From: Christensenella sp. UBA4626
Lineage (GTDB): Bacteria; Bacillota; Clostridia; Christensenellales; UBA1242
NCBI GenBank assembly: GCA_002406115.1
Contig: DHNC01000042.1
Location: 1 to 14,763 of the forward strand
Direction: 5' to 3'
Length of the DNA stretch: 14,763 nucleotides
The position numbers and the translations under genes are program-made. Under the pieces are notes generated by a model. It ran no database searches. It was given only the letters and a program-made list of their open reading frames with translations, and was not told the origin of the DNA. Below are positions 1 to 7,500 of the stretch, piece by piece (position 1 is the first letter of the stretch; each line of letters starts with the position of its first letter).

Positions 1-50
1 ATTTTTTAATATTTTTTTAAATTTTTAATTTATTTTTTGTTTGCTTTGAT

Positions 51-137
51 AAATTTATTTAGACGTTTTCTAAAATTAGTTTAAGCATTTTGCAAATTTA
101 TTTAAACATTTTATAGATTTGTTTTAATTATTTTATA
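51..137. repeat. degenerate 21-23 bp tandem repeat
   Basis: Four imperfect units of about 21-23 bases begin near 51, 73, 94 and 116. Each has the plan AAATTTATTTAAACATTTT followed by 2-4 variable bases; units 1 and 3 agree at most positions, unit 2 less so, and unit 4 is the most diverged and runs into the recD2 stop codon. The stretch lies immediately 3' of recD2. It is very AT-rich, so part of the likeness may be compositional. Positions 1-50 are T/A-rich with nothing else recognisable. Confidence 0.45.
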
Positions 138-2346
138 AATCTTTAAATTCTTCCACAATAAAATCTTTTAAAAGTGTAAAGCGTTTTGCGGTGTAATTGT
201 TGTGAATCATTCTTGCCAAAATTTGTTTGCTGCCAACAAGCACGACCGTCTTTTTTGCACGTGTGATTGCAGTGTAAAGCAAGTTTCGTGTGACGATAAT
301 TGGCGCACCTGGCACAAGAGGAATGACAACACAATCAAATTCGCTGCCTTGGCTTTTGTGGATTGTTATGGCGTAGGCGAGAGTGATTTGATAAAGGTCG
401 GTTTGTGCGTATCTGCAAATTTTCCCGTCGTCAAATCGTATTGTCACTTCACGGGTTTCTGGTTCAATGCGGGTGATAAATCCGATATCGCCGTTAAAGA
501 CGCCCGTCCCTTGTTGGGTTGTGCCATTTTCTTCGTACTTGGTGTATTCCATTTCATAATTGTTTTGGATTTGCATAACCTTGTCGCCAACATGATATTT
601 TGTAAAATCGGTTGCAAGTTCCACGCCCGAATAATATGGATTGATTGTCATTTGCAGGCGTTTGTTGAGGTTGTCGATGCCGCAAGGACCCGCTTTCATC
701 GGTGCAAGCACTTGGATTTTTTCCGGTTTATAGCCAAAATAGTTTGGCAAGCGAGTTGTGACCAAATCCACAATCGTTTCGCTATTTTTTATGAGGTCGT
801 TGCCGTTTTCGTAAAAGAAATCTCGGCTGGTGTTGTCAATAACTGGCATTTTGCCGCTGTTTATCAAGTGTGCGTTAGTGATAATCAAACTGTCATTGCC
901 TTGTCGATAAATGTTGACAAGTTGCGTTGTGTGGATTTTGTGGCTTTCGATGAGGTCACGCAAAACGTTGCCGGCGCCCACACTTGGCAATTGGTCTTTA
1001 TCGCCAACCAAAATAAGCCTTGCGGTGGACTTTAACGCTTTTGACAAGTGGTAGAGCAGTGTAACATCCACCATGCTCACTTCGTCAATGATAATAACAT
1101 CGGCGTCAAGCGGATTGTTTTCGTTCCTGTGGAAAAATCCTTCGCCGTCCGCTGGGTTCATTTCCAATGCACGGTGAATGGTTTTTGCTTCCATGCCACT
1201 TGTTTCAGTCAGCCTTTTGGACGCTCTGCCAGTTGGGGCACATAGCAAAACTTTGTTGCCTTTTTGCTTAAACATCTCCAAAATACAACGCACGATTGTG
1301 GTTTTACCAGTACCCGGCCCGCCAGTGATGATGCTGACGCCTTTGTTTAAACTGTTCAAAACTGCGTCTGTTTGCTCGCCGTTAAGTTGGATTTTGTGGA
1401 TGCGTTGATAAAGGTTTATATTGTCCACAAAATTAAATTTTTCATCAAATTGGTTCATGGAAAGTTTTGCAAGTTTGCGTGCAATATATTTTTCTTGATA
1501 ATAAAATTTTGTAAGCACCGTCACATCTTCGCCATGATAGTTGAAATTTTTAACCATGCCCTCAATTTGCAAATATTCAATACATTTTTCAATAAGGCTG
1601 GTTTCAGCGTCCGTAAAAGACAAAATCTCCAAACAGTTTTGCACCAAAACCGACTTTGGCAAATAGGTGTGACCTTCACGTTCACTGGCAGTTTTCAATG
1701 TGTAAACAAGCCCGGCTTTTATGCGGTTTTCGCCATACAAATCTATGCCAAGTTTGATTGCAATTTTGTCTGCAGTGGTAAAACCAATCCCGTCCACGTC
1801 CTCAACAAGTTGGTAAGGGTTGGATTTTACAATTTCAATGGTCTTTTCTTTATAAATATTGTAAATTTTGATTGCCATGTTTGTGGAAATCTGGTTTGTT
1901 TGCAAAAACATGATGACATTCTGCATTTCTTTCATTTCGTTGTATGCGTTGGAAATTTCAATCGCTTTTTGCTTTGAAATGCCTTTAACTTTGCTCAGTT
2001 TCACCGGATTGAACTCCATAACCGCCAAAGTGTCCAGCCCAAATTCATCCACGATACGCTTTGCCGTAACTGGCCCCACGCCGTATATCAAACCGCTTGC
2101 CAAATATTTTTCAATGGCGGGCAGAGTGGTCGGCTCCACAACTTTGCCGTCCGTCACTTGAAATTGCTCACCAAACTTTTTGTTTACAACAAAATTGCCC
2201 TCCAATTCCAATGTCTGACCTTCGTAAACTTCTGGCAAAGAGCCAACAACTGTTAATCGCTTTTTGTTGTACGAAAGATTGATAACAGAATATCCGTTAT
2301 CCGCATTCCTAAAAACAGTGTTTTCCACATTGCCAACAATTTTCAT
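133..2346 (-). CDS. recD2: RecD2-type ATP-dependent DNA helicase (SF1B)
   Basis: A 737-residue superfamily 1B helicase of the RecD2/YrrC family, which unwinds DNA 5'-3' and acts in DNA repair and replication-fork maintenance outside RecBCD (family knowledge). Visible features in order: an N-terminal OB-like segment (about 1-75); helix-hairpin-helix segments, such as IYGVGPVTAKRI near 88 and VDGIGFTTADKI near 184; Walker A GGPGTGKTT near 342-350; Walker B/DEVSM near 420; the GDKDQLPSVGAGN motif; and the C-terminal AYAITIHKSQGSEFD motif near 653-667, followed by LLYTAITRAKK. Length is close to B. subtilis YrrC (about 800) and no motif is missing. The ATG at 2346 fits the family N-terminus. There is no Shine-Dalgarno site before it. 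It is transcribed away from mscL and appears monocistronic within the window. Confidence 0.95.
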   Translation of the reverse strand: MKIVGNVENTVFRNADNGYSVINLSYNKKRLTVVGSLPEVYEGQTLELEGNFVVNKKFGEQFQVTDGKVVEPTTLPAIEKYLASGLIYGVGPVTAKRIVDEFGLDTLAVMEFNPVKLSKVKGISKQKAIEISNAYNEMKEMQNVIMFLQTNQISTNMAIKIYNIYKEKTIEIVKSNPYQLVEDVDGIGFTTADKIAIKLGIDLYGENRIKAGLVYTLKTASEREGHTYLPKSVLVQNCLEILSFTDAETSLIEKCIEYLQIEGMVKNFNYHGEDVTVLTKFYYQEKYIARKLAKLSMNQFDEKFNFVDNINLYQRIHKIQLNGEQTDAVLNSLNKGVSIITGGPGTGKTTIVRCILEMFKQKGNKVLLCAPTGRASKRLTETSGMEAKTIHRALEMNPADGEGFFHRNENNPLDADVIIIDEVSMVDVTLLYHLSKALKSTARLILVGDKDQLPSVGAGNVLRDLIESHKIHTTQLVNIYRQGNDSLIITNAHLINSGKMPVIDNTSRDFFYENGNDLIKNSETIVDLVTTRLPNYFGYKPEKIQVLAPMKAGPCGIDNLNKRLQMTINPYYSGVELATDFTKYHVGDKVMQIQNNYEMEYTKYEENGTTQQGTGVFNGDIGFITRIEPETREVTIRFDDGKICRYAQTDLYQITLAYAITIHKSQGSEFDCVVIPLVPGAPIIVTRNLLYTAITRAKKTVVLVGSKQILARMIHNNYTAKRFTLLKDFIVEEFKDL

Positions 2347-2352
2347 GACTAT

Positions 2353-2381
2353 ATACTACTAAATTGCACAAAATATTTCAA
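2353..2381 (-). promoter_or_regulatory. candidate recD2 promoter, possibly giving a leaderless mRNA
   Basis: On the minus strand a -35 TTGAAA (2376-2381) is followed by a 17-base spacer and TAGTAT (2353-2358). Only six bases separate this -10 from the ATG, so transcription would begin at or next to the start codon. No AGGAG-like site exists before the ATG, which agrees with a leaderless message. The -10 matches consensus at four of six bases, so this is a moderate call. Confidence 0.45.
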
Positions 2382-2483
2382 GCAATCCACCGATTTTATT
2401 TCCATTGCCTTAAACTGCGTTTTGCAAAAAAACAATAAAATTCATTTTACTTTTCGCTTTCAAATTGTTATCATTATTACATA

Positions 2484-2662
2484 AAAATCTCGTCATGCGA
2501 AATAAGTGAAGCGAAAATCTCGTGTCACGACGTGTGTAAAAACAAAATCTCGTGTCCCCTCAGGGGTCCCCAAAGGGGCTGTTGATGGGGAAGGTAAAAA
2601 GTCCGATTGCCTCGTGTCCCCTTGTGAGGGGAAGGCTGGTGTGCGAGTCTTGTCCGCACACC
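2484..2662. repeat. GC-rich hairpin cluster (dispersed-repeat-like)
   Basis: Inside the gene-free 2382-2946 stretch this block is far richer in G and C than its surroundings. It contains short perfect palindromes: CCCCTCAGGGG (2556-2566), CCCCAAAGGGG (2568-2578), CCCCT-tgtg-AGGGG (2618-2631) and GGTGTGCG/CGCACACC (2638-2645 with 2655-2662). The 10-mer AAAATCTCGT occurs at 2484, 2514 and 2544, exactly 30 bases apart. The CCCCTTGTGAGGGG core resembles dispersed non-coding repeats I recall from Clostridia genomes. No gene is supported here. Confidence 0.55.
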
Positions 2663-2690
2663 AAAGGGTAGTTTATTTAAGTCCTCTTAT

Positions 2691-2850
2691 GTCATCCTGA
2701 GCGAGCAAGGCGAGTCGAAGGATCTCGGGATGAAAGACAATCCGTTGTGAAGCATAGAGATGTTTCGACTTCACTACGTTTCGCAAACATATGAACTCGT
2801 AAACTCGTTATTCATGTGTTTTGCTTCACTATCGTTACGCTCAGCATGAC
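2691..2850 (+). repeat. dispersed palindromic repeat, copy 1 (upstream of mscL)
   Basis: A 160-base unit that recurs at 3777-3919. Its ends form an inverted repeat: GTCATCCTGAGCG at the left against CGCTCAGCATGAC at the right (12 of 13 pair). Inside, AGTCGAAGGATCTC pairs with GAGATGTTTCGACT (12 of 14), GTGAAGCA with TGCTTCAC, and CATATGAA with TTCATGTG. The GTCATCCTGAGCG...AGTCGAAGGATCTC start is a pattern I recognise from interspersed repeats in many bacterial genomes. Its reverse translation gives spurious SFDSAQDD-type proteins. It probably acts as a non-autonomous, structure-forming repeat rather than a gene. Confidence 0.8.
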
Positions 2851-2946
2851 AAAGTGGGGTTGCTGGCGAAGTCGGTATTTGTGTTTTTGTGGTATAAATA
2901 TTGCGAGATTGTGTTGCGGCGGTGGGGTGAAATGAGATGTTATTGA

Positions 2947-2975
2947 TTGACAAAACAAAATTGGCGTGATAAAAT
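2947..2975 (+). promoter_or_regulatory. mscL promoter
   Basis: A consensus -35 TTGACA (2947-2952), a 17-base spacer and a -10 TAAAAT (2970-2975) preceded by TGA, that is an extended -10. It would start transcription near 2982, leaving a leader of about 110 bases before the mscL ATG. The leader carries a weak AT hairpin (AAAACAAA 3041-3048 with TTTGTTTT 3055-3062). The promoter begins about 100 bases after repeat copy 1. Confidence 0.75.
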
Positions 2976-3092
2976 TTGAAACGTAAAACAATGTTTGTTT
3001 CGTGGTGTGGCAAGATTGGCACAAAACGGAACATGACAGAAAAACAAAATAAAATTTGTTTTAATGCTAAAAATAACAAAAAGGAAAGACAT

Positions 3093-3710
3093 ATGAAAAA
3101 GTTTTTTAAAGAATTTAAAGAGTTTATTTCAAAGGGCAATGTTTTTGATATGGCTGTCGGTTTGATTATTGCAACCGCATTCAACAAAATCGTGTCAAGT
3201 ATGGTCAACGACATTTTGATGCCACTCATCACATGGGCAACCGGTGCAGCAAGTTTGGCTGACCTCAGCATTCCGCTTAGGTGGGAAATGGTGGACGGTG
3301 TTAAGGTTGTAACTTTAAGTTGGGCTTATGGCAACTTTATTCAGACCGTTATAGATTTCTTCATCATTGCACTCAGCGTGTTTGTTATGGTTAAAATCGT
3401 CAACGCTTCTCGCAAAAAACTTAAAGAAATGGAAGATGTAATCGTTCAACAGTCCAAAAAGGAAGTTAAGGCAGAACGCAAGGCTCTCAAATTGAAAGCA
3501 AAACAAGAAAATCGTCCATTTAAAGAAGTTTTGAAAGAGCATGAAGAGCAAAAAGCAAAAGAGCAAGCAGAACTTAAAGCAAAATTAGAGGCTGAAAAGG
3601 CTGCAAAAGAAGCGGAAGAAAGGTTGAATAATCCTACCGAACAAGACCTTCTTAAAGAAATCCGTGATTTGTTGAAACAACAGGCAACAAAAACCACAAA
3701 AAGCAAATAG
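3093..3710 (+). CDS. mscL: large-conductance mechanosensitive channel MscL with extended charged linker
   Basis: A 205-residue MscL. The family forms a homopentameric inner-membrane pore that opens under membrane tension and releases solutes on osmotic downshock. The N-terminus MKKFFKEFKEFISKGNVFDM plus AVGLIIATAFNKIVSSMVNDILMP is the diagnostic S1 helix and first membrane segment. The second membrane segment (TVIDFFIIALSVFVMVKIVN) lies near residues 84-105. The C-terminal helix TEQDLLKEIRDLLKQQ matches the family's cytoplasmic bundle helix. E. coli MscL has 136 residues; here about 65 extra Lys/Glu/Ala-rich residues, predicted helical or coiled coil, sit between the second membrane segment and that helix. 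ATG at 3093 is chosen for the AAGGAAAG site at 3081-3088 and the family N-terminus, although the frame stays open upstream to 2976. Confidence 0.95.
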   Translation: MKKFFKEFKEFISKGNVFDMAVGLIIATAFNKIVSSMVNDILMPLITWATGAASLADLSIPLRWEMVDGVKVVTLSWAYGNFIQTVIDFFIIALSVFVMVKIVNASRKKLKEMEDVIVQQSKKEVKAERKALKLKAKQENRPFKEVLKEHEEQKAKEQAELKAKLEAEKAAKEAEERLNNPTEQDLLKEIRDLLKQQATKTTKSK

Positions 3711-3717
3711 AAGATAA

Positions 3718-3745
3718 AAAAGTTTAGCACTCGCTAGGCTTTTTT
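3718..3745 (+). terminator. intrinsic terminator of mscL
   Basis: An 11-bp stem (3718-3728 with 3733-3743, including two G-U pairs) with loop ACTC, starting eight bases after the mscL stop and continuing into a T run to 3745. Position and form fit a rho-independent terminator. Confidence 0.8.
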
Positions 3746-3776
3746 CTTGCCAATTTATATAGCCTGCTGCGACCAC

Positions 3777-3919
3777 GTCATCCTGAGCGGAGTCGAAGGA
3801 TCTCACGACACAAGATGAGCCTTTGCGAAGCATAGAGATGTTTCGACTACGCTCAACATATGAACTCGTAAACTCGTTATTCATGTGTTTTGCTTCACTA
3901 TCGTTACGCTCAACATGAC
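3777..3919 (+). repeat. dispersed palindromic repeat, copy 2 (downstream of mscL)
   Basis: A 143-base copy of the 2691-2850 unit in the same orientation. The last 70 or so bases (CATATGAACTCGTAAACTCG onward) are nearly identical to copy 1. The first half differs by small deletions, and its middle stretch (about 3804-3828) is diverged. The terminal inverted repeat is GTCATCCTGAGCG against CGCTCAACATGAC. The two copies bracket mscL as direct repeats about 1.1 kb apart. From 3920 to 4148 the DNA is AT-rich, with no gene or convincing signal seen. Confidence 0.8.
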
Positions 3920-4148
3920 AAAAGTGAACTTAACTAAACTACCCTTTGTTAAAACACAAGGAAAACAAACTTGATATGGCGTTAAGATGAGGATACGACA
4001 GAATGTAAAATCTGCAATGGGAAATAATAAATTTGAATAAATTTTTTACATTTTTAAAAAAAATGTGGCAAAAATACACTTTTTTGACAAAATTTTTGGG
4101 TTTTTTATTAAAAAAAATCCATTCGACAAAAAAATAAAAAATTGGGTA

Positions 4149-4176
4149 TTGACAAACTTTCGTTTTGTTGTATAAT
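4149..4176 (+). promoter_or_regulatory. consensus sigma-A promoter of the surface-protein gene
   Basis: A perfect -35 TTGACA (4149-4154), a 16-base spacer and a perfect -10 TATAAT (4171-4176). The start of transcription would be near 4183, about 25 bases before the ATG, with the AAAGGTGGGAG ribosome binding site (4197-4207) between. Full consensus at both hexamers suggests strong constitutive expression. Confidence 0.85.
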
Positions 4177-4207
4177 ATCACAAGAAATTTATTTCAAAGG
4201 TGGGAGT

Positions 4208-7200
4208 ATGAAAAAATTCTTAGTATTTTTGGTTTCTATCGTTGTTGTGGTAAGTTTTGGTTTGGTTACTTACTACTTTTTGCGTAACGATGAAGTTATC
4301 AACTTTAAAGAAAATGAAATATATTGCAACGTTGGGGACATTGTAACAATCAACGATTTGGGGAAATCTGTTACAAAAGCATCCAACAAAACCAAATATA
4401 ATTATAATGGCGCTGACGAAACTGTCACAAACGCAGTTTCATTTGACGACAACAAGGGCTATTATTTGGCAAAACAAGGTGGTGACTTTGAAGTTATCAT
4501 CAAAACATCAAACAAAAAATTCCCTGAGTTTAAGTTTACATTCCATATCGGTGACGGTAGCGATGCAAACCCATATTTTGTTAAAGATGAACAAACTTTA
4601 AGCAAAATTGGCAATATCTATTCTTTGTCTTCAAGTTATGTGCTTAAATCTGATATTTTGCTTTCAAACAGTTTTTCACCTATCGGCTATGATGGCATGA
4701 CATCATCTTGGGCTGGTTTCACTGGCGTGTTTGACGGCGAAAATCACACAATCACTGGCACAAACTACAATTTGGATGTTGAAAATATCGGTTTCTTCTA
4801 TTCATTGAATGGCGCAACTGTTAAAAACTTGAACTTGAACAAATTCAAATTTGAAGGTTCATATTCAAACGCTGGTATCCTTGCTGGTAAGGCTACAAAC
4901 GCAGTTGTAACAAATGTAAAAGTTTCAGAAAGTGCAATCACAAACATTCAAACAGGTGCAAACACCGCTGGTTTGATTGGTAAAGCTGACGGCAATTTGA
5001 CAAACATAACAAAATCTGCTGTAAACGACATCGTTTTAAGCACTGGCAACGCAACAGACATCAATGCAAACGTGGCTGGTTTTGTTGGCTCACTCAGCAA
5101 CGGCACAATCCGTGCATGTTATGCAACTGGTGAAATTGCAACTGCAACAGATGCTAGTTCAAATTCAAAAATTGCAGGTTTTGTTGCAAACTTTGAAATT
5201 GACGGCACAAACGGCTCAATCCAACAATCATATTCTGCTGTAACAACTGACTATTCAGACTTTGCAGGATTTATCTACTCATTCAACGGCAACATGGGCA
5301 GTGCAAAATACTTGCGTTACCTCATCGGTAACTACGCAGTTACACAATCCAAAGTTGCAGTTAAAACTGTTCCAGATTCTTACACAACATATTTTGACGA
5401 AGCAAAAGGCATTTATGGTGTTAAATCTTACAACACTATTTCTGACCTTGAAGCAGAAACAAACTATGTTTACTACGCTTTAAACGGCAACAAAGTTTCA
5501 TGGGATAACTTCATTTGGAAATTCATTCCAGGAAGTTTGCCAACTTTGCTTCAAACAAATTTGACCCCTTCAACAGTAAGTTCAGAATACTTCATTTCTG
5601 ACGGCACAAAAGAATATGTTGACGACGTAACAAGCTTTATGTCATTCATCAACGATTGCCGCACAACTGATGGCAAGATTAAAGACAAAAATTATGAATT
5701 GCAAGCAGATATCGACATGGCTGGCATTGAATGGAACGCAATTGACGTTGAAAACTCAATTATCAACGGCAATGGTCACAAAATCAAAAACCTTGTTTTG
5801 AAAAACACAACAAACAACAATTTGTCATTCTTTGGCACAGTTAAATCAAGTGCAATCAAAAATATCGTGTTTGAAAATGTTAAAATTGAATCAAACGCAA
5901 ACTCAGCAGCAGTGTTTGCAAACACAATCACAACCGCTGAAAACGCTGACGGCGCAAGCTCAATTGAAAAAATCGAAATCAGTTTTGCTGACGCAATCAC
6001 AAACAACTTTGATCAATTTGCAGGCTTTGCAAACACAATCGAAAATTCAAAAGTTACAGAATTGAAAGTTACAAATCTCACAATCGCTGACGATGCTTCT
6101 ATTGTTAAAGTTGCATCAGTTGCAAACACAATCGGTTCTGATTCACGTTTGGAAAACACAACAATAACAGCGACTTTAAAAGCAAGTGAAAATATCGCCG
6201 GCGTTGCAAACACAAACAATGGTTCAATTTTGAACACAGTTTCAACTTTGGTGTTGGCTCACAAGGCTTCTTCAAGAGTTGACGTTGCTGGTATCGCAGT
6301 TCAAAACGTAGGTCAAATTGAAGGTGCGGATTTGAACTTGACAATCACCGCTGCAAAATCTTTGGATAACTCAAACTTTGCTGGTCTTGTTGTTGAAAAC
6401 AACGGTAGCATCCAAAACGCAAAATTGGCTGGCGAGGGCATCTCAATTGAACATGAAGTTGCAGATTTCGCTTATATTGCTGGTATGGTTGTAACAAACA
6501 ATGGCAGGTTGATTTCTTCAAAATGCTTGATGGCTCAACTTGGCAGTTTCAATGCAGGCAAACGTCAATATGTTGCTGGTATCGCAATTAACAACTCAAA
6601 CGAAAAATCTGTTATCTCTCAATGCCAAATTTCATCAAAACTTGAAGGTAACACAGTTGCAGGAGCGATCATCAAAATGGACAATGCTTCTGCATCTGCT
6701 GACCAAATCGTTATCGGTGTTTATGACGCTGAAAACAAAACTTTGACACAAAACTTTATGAAAGCAGACAGATTTGTTGCTGGTGTTGCAATTGATTTGC
6801 GCAAAGGTAACATTTCTAACGTTCAAACAAGCAGTGAAATTTATGGCGCTGCAAACAGCACTGTTTCTTCATTGATTGTTTTGATCTTCCCAAACGGTGC
6901 AAGTTTCAAAAATGCAAAAATTGACAGCACATTCAGTGGTTACAGTCAAAATCGTTACAGCGAATGCTGGCAAGATTTCCGTAACGCAAGCAAGACAGTT
7001 AAAGACGAGTTGGGTTACAACACAACTGGCAATTCAGACCGTAGTTTCGATATTTTGGACTATGATGCATCTGCTGGTAGTTTGCAATCTGTAATCATCA
7101 ACAAATCCGCTGCTGAAAGAAATGGCGCAACATTCCAAACAGCATCATTCATTTCAGAAGGTATCTTCTTTGGCTTGTTCCAATGGCCTTCATATGAAAA

Positions 7201-7408
7201 CACTGAAAACAGCAGTTTCTTCCGTCTTGTAAGCGACAGCGATTTCAACAAATCTTCAACTTACAAAACAATCACAATGTCAAGCAAAACAGGTTTCTTC
7301 AATCTCGGATCAATAGAATATGTTAAAGTTTGTGCTTTTGACACAAATGCAACATGGACAGAAACATCAAACTCAGGTTTGTATTTGACATTCTTGGTTA
7401 ACGCTTAA
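4208..7408 (+). CDS. large membrane-anchored, GLUG-like beta-helix surface protein
   Basis: A 1066-residue predicted extracellular protein of unknown function. Residues 4-25 are a hydrophobic segment after MKK, a signal or N-terminal anchor without a lipobox Cys. Residues about 30-115 look like a bacterial Ig-like domain (NVGDIVTINDLG...YYLAKQGGDFEVIIK). Next, GDGSDANPYFVKDEQTLSKI (115-134) and a run with FTGVFDGENHTITG, GFFYSLNGATVKNL, AGFVGSLSNGT and ACYATGEI resemble GLUG-motif parallel beta-helix proteins. A second module begins near 461 (YFISDGTKEYVDDV...) and repeats the plan with INGNGHKIKNL near 520. The protein is rich in Asn, Thr, Ser and Ala. No LPXTG or C-terminal membrane segment is visible, so attachment is probably by the N-terminal helix. 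ATG at 4208 is supported by AAAGGTGGGAG; an in-frame extension to 4142 would run through the promoter. Possible roles include adhesion; none is proven. Confidence 0.85.
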   Translation: MKKFLVFLVSIVVVVSFGLVTYYFLRNDEVINFKENEIYCNVGDIVTINDLGKSVTKASNKTKYNYNGADETVTNAVSFDDNKGYYLAKQGGDFEVIIKTSNKKFPEFKFTFHIGDGSDANPYFVKDEQTLSKIGNIYSLSSSYVLKSDILLSNSFSPIGYDGMTSSWAGFTGVFDGENHTITGTNYNLDVENIGFFYSLNGATVKNLNLNKFKFEGSYSNAGILAGKATNAVVTNVKVSESAITNIQTGANTAGLIGKADGNLTNITKSAVNDIVLSTGNATDINANVAGFVGSLSNGTIRACYATGEIATATDASSNSKIAGFVANFEIDGTNGSIQQSYSAVTTDYSDFAGFIYSFNGNMGSAKYLRYLIGNYAVTQSKVAVKTVPDSYTTYFDEAKGIYGVKSYNTISDLEAETNYVYYALNGNKVSWDNFIWKFIPGSLPTLLQTNLTPSTVSSEYFISDGTKEYVDDVTSFMSFINDCRTTDGKIKDKNYELQADIDMAGIEWNAIDVENSIINGNGHKIKNLVLKNTTNNNLSFFGTVKSSAIKNIVFENVKIESNANSAAVFANTITTAENADGASSIEKIEISFADAITNNFDQFAGFANTIENSKVTELKVTNLTIADDASIVKVASVANTIGSDSRLENTTITATLKASENIAGVANTNNGSILNTVSTLVLAHKASSRVDVAGIAVQNVGQIEGADLNLTITAAKSLDNSNFAGLVVENNGSIQNAKLAGEGISIEHEVADFAYIAGMVVTNNGRLISSKCLMAQLGSFNAGKRQYVAGIAINNSNEKSVISQCQISSKLEGNTVAGAIIKMDNASASADQIVIGVYDAENKTLTQNFMKADRFVAGVAIDLRKGNISNVQTSSEIYGAANSTVSSLIVLIFPNGASFKNAKIDSTFSGYSQNRYSECWQDFRNASKTVKDELGYNTTGNSDRSFDILDYDASAGSLQSVIINKSAAERNGATFQTASFISEGIFFGLFQWPSYENTENSSFFRLVSDSDFNKSSTYKTITMSSKTGFFNLGSIEYVKVCAFDTNATWTETSNSGLYLTFLVNA

Positions 7409-7455
7409 TAGAAAAGAAAAAAAGAGGCAAAGGGCTAGCACTTTTGAAACTAGCA

Positions 7456-7500
7456 AAAAAATAAACTTGAATTCAATTGGTTCAAGTTTATTTTTTATTT
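7456..7500. terminator. bidirectional terminator between convergent genes
   Basis: A perfect 16-bp stem, 7456-7471 with 7481-7496, around a 9-base loop. It has A/T-rich stem bases and T runs in both directions. It lies after the surface-protein stop (7408) and directly abuts the stop codon of the minus-strand HNH gene (7500-7502), so it can end both convergent transcripts. A weaker hairpin, GCTAG/CTAGC (7434-7438 with 7450-7454), precedes it. Confidence 0.9.

Noticed and set aside
202..1035. Plus-strand 277-codon frame opposite recD2
   Set aside because: It is antisense to well-conserved helicase motifs, with protein composition unlike a real gene and no start signals.
2484..2553. CRISPR-like regular 30-base spacing of AAAATCTCGT
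   Set aside because: The repeated unit is only 10 bases, there are three copies, no spacers of a typical array, and no cas genes in the window.
2976..3092. 39-residue N-terminal extension of MscL
   Set aside because: The promoter -10 lies at 2970-2975, and the family N-terminus and ribosome binding site fix the start at 3093.
2774..3271. Minus-strand open frame across repeat copy 1 and the start of mscL
   Set aside because: It translates the dispersed repeat (HAERNDSEAKHM type) and the antisense of mscL, has no ribosome binding site, and matches no protein family pattern.
3585..3884. Minus-strand open frame with SFDSAQDD
   Set aside because: This is the known type of spurious translation of the GTCATCCTGAGCG repeat, running on antisense to mscL.
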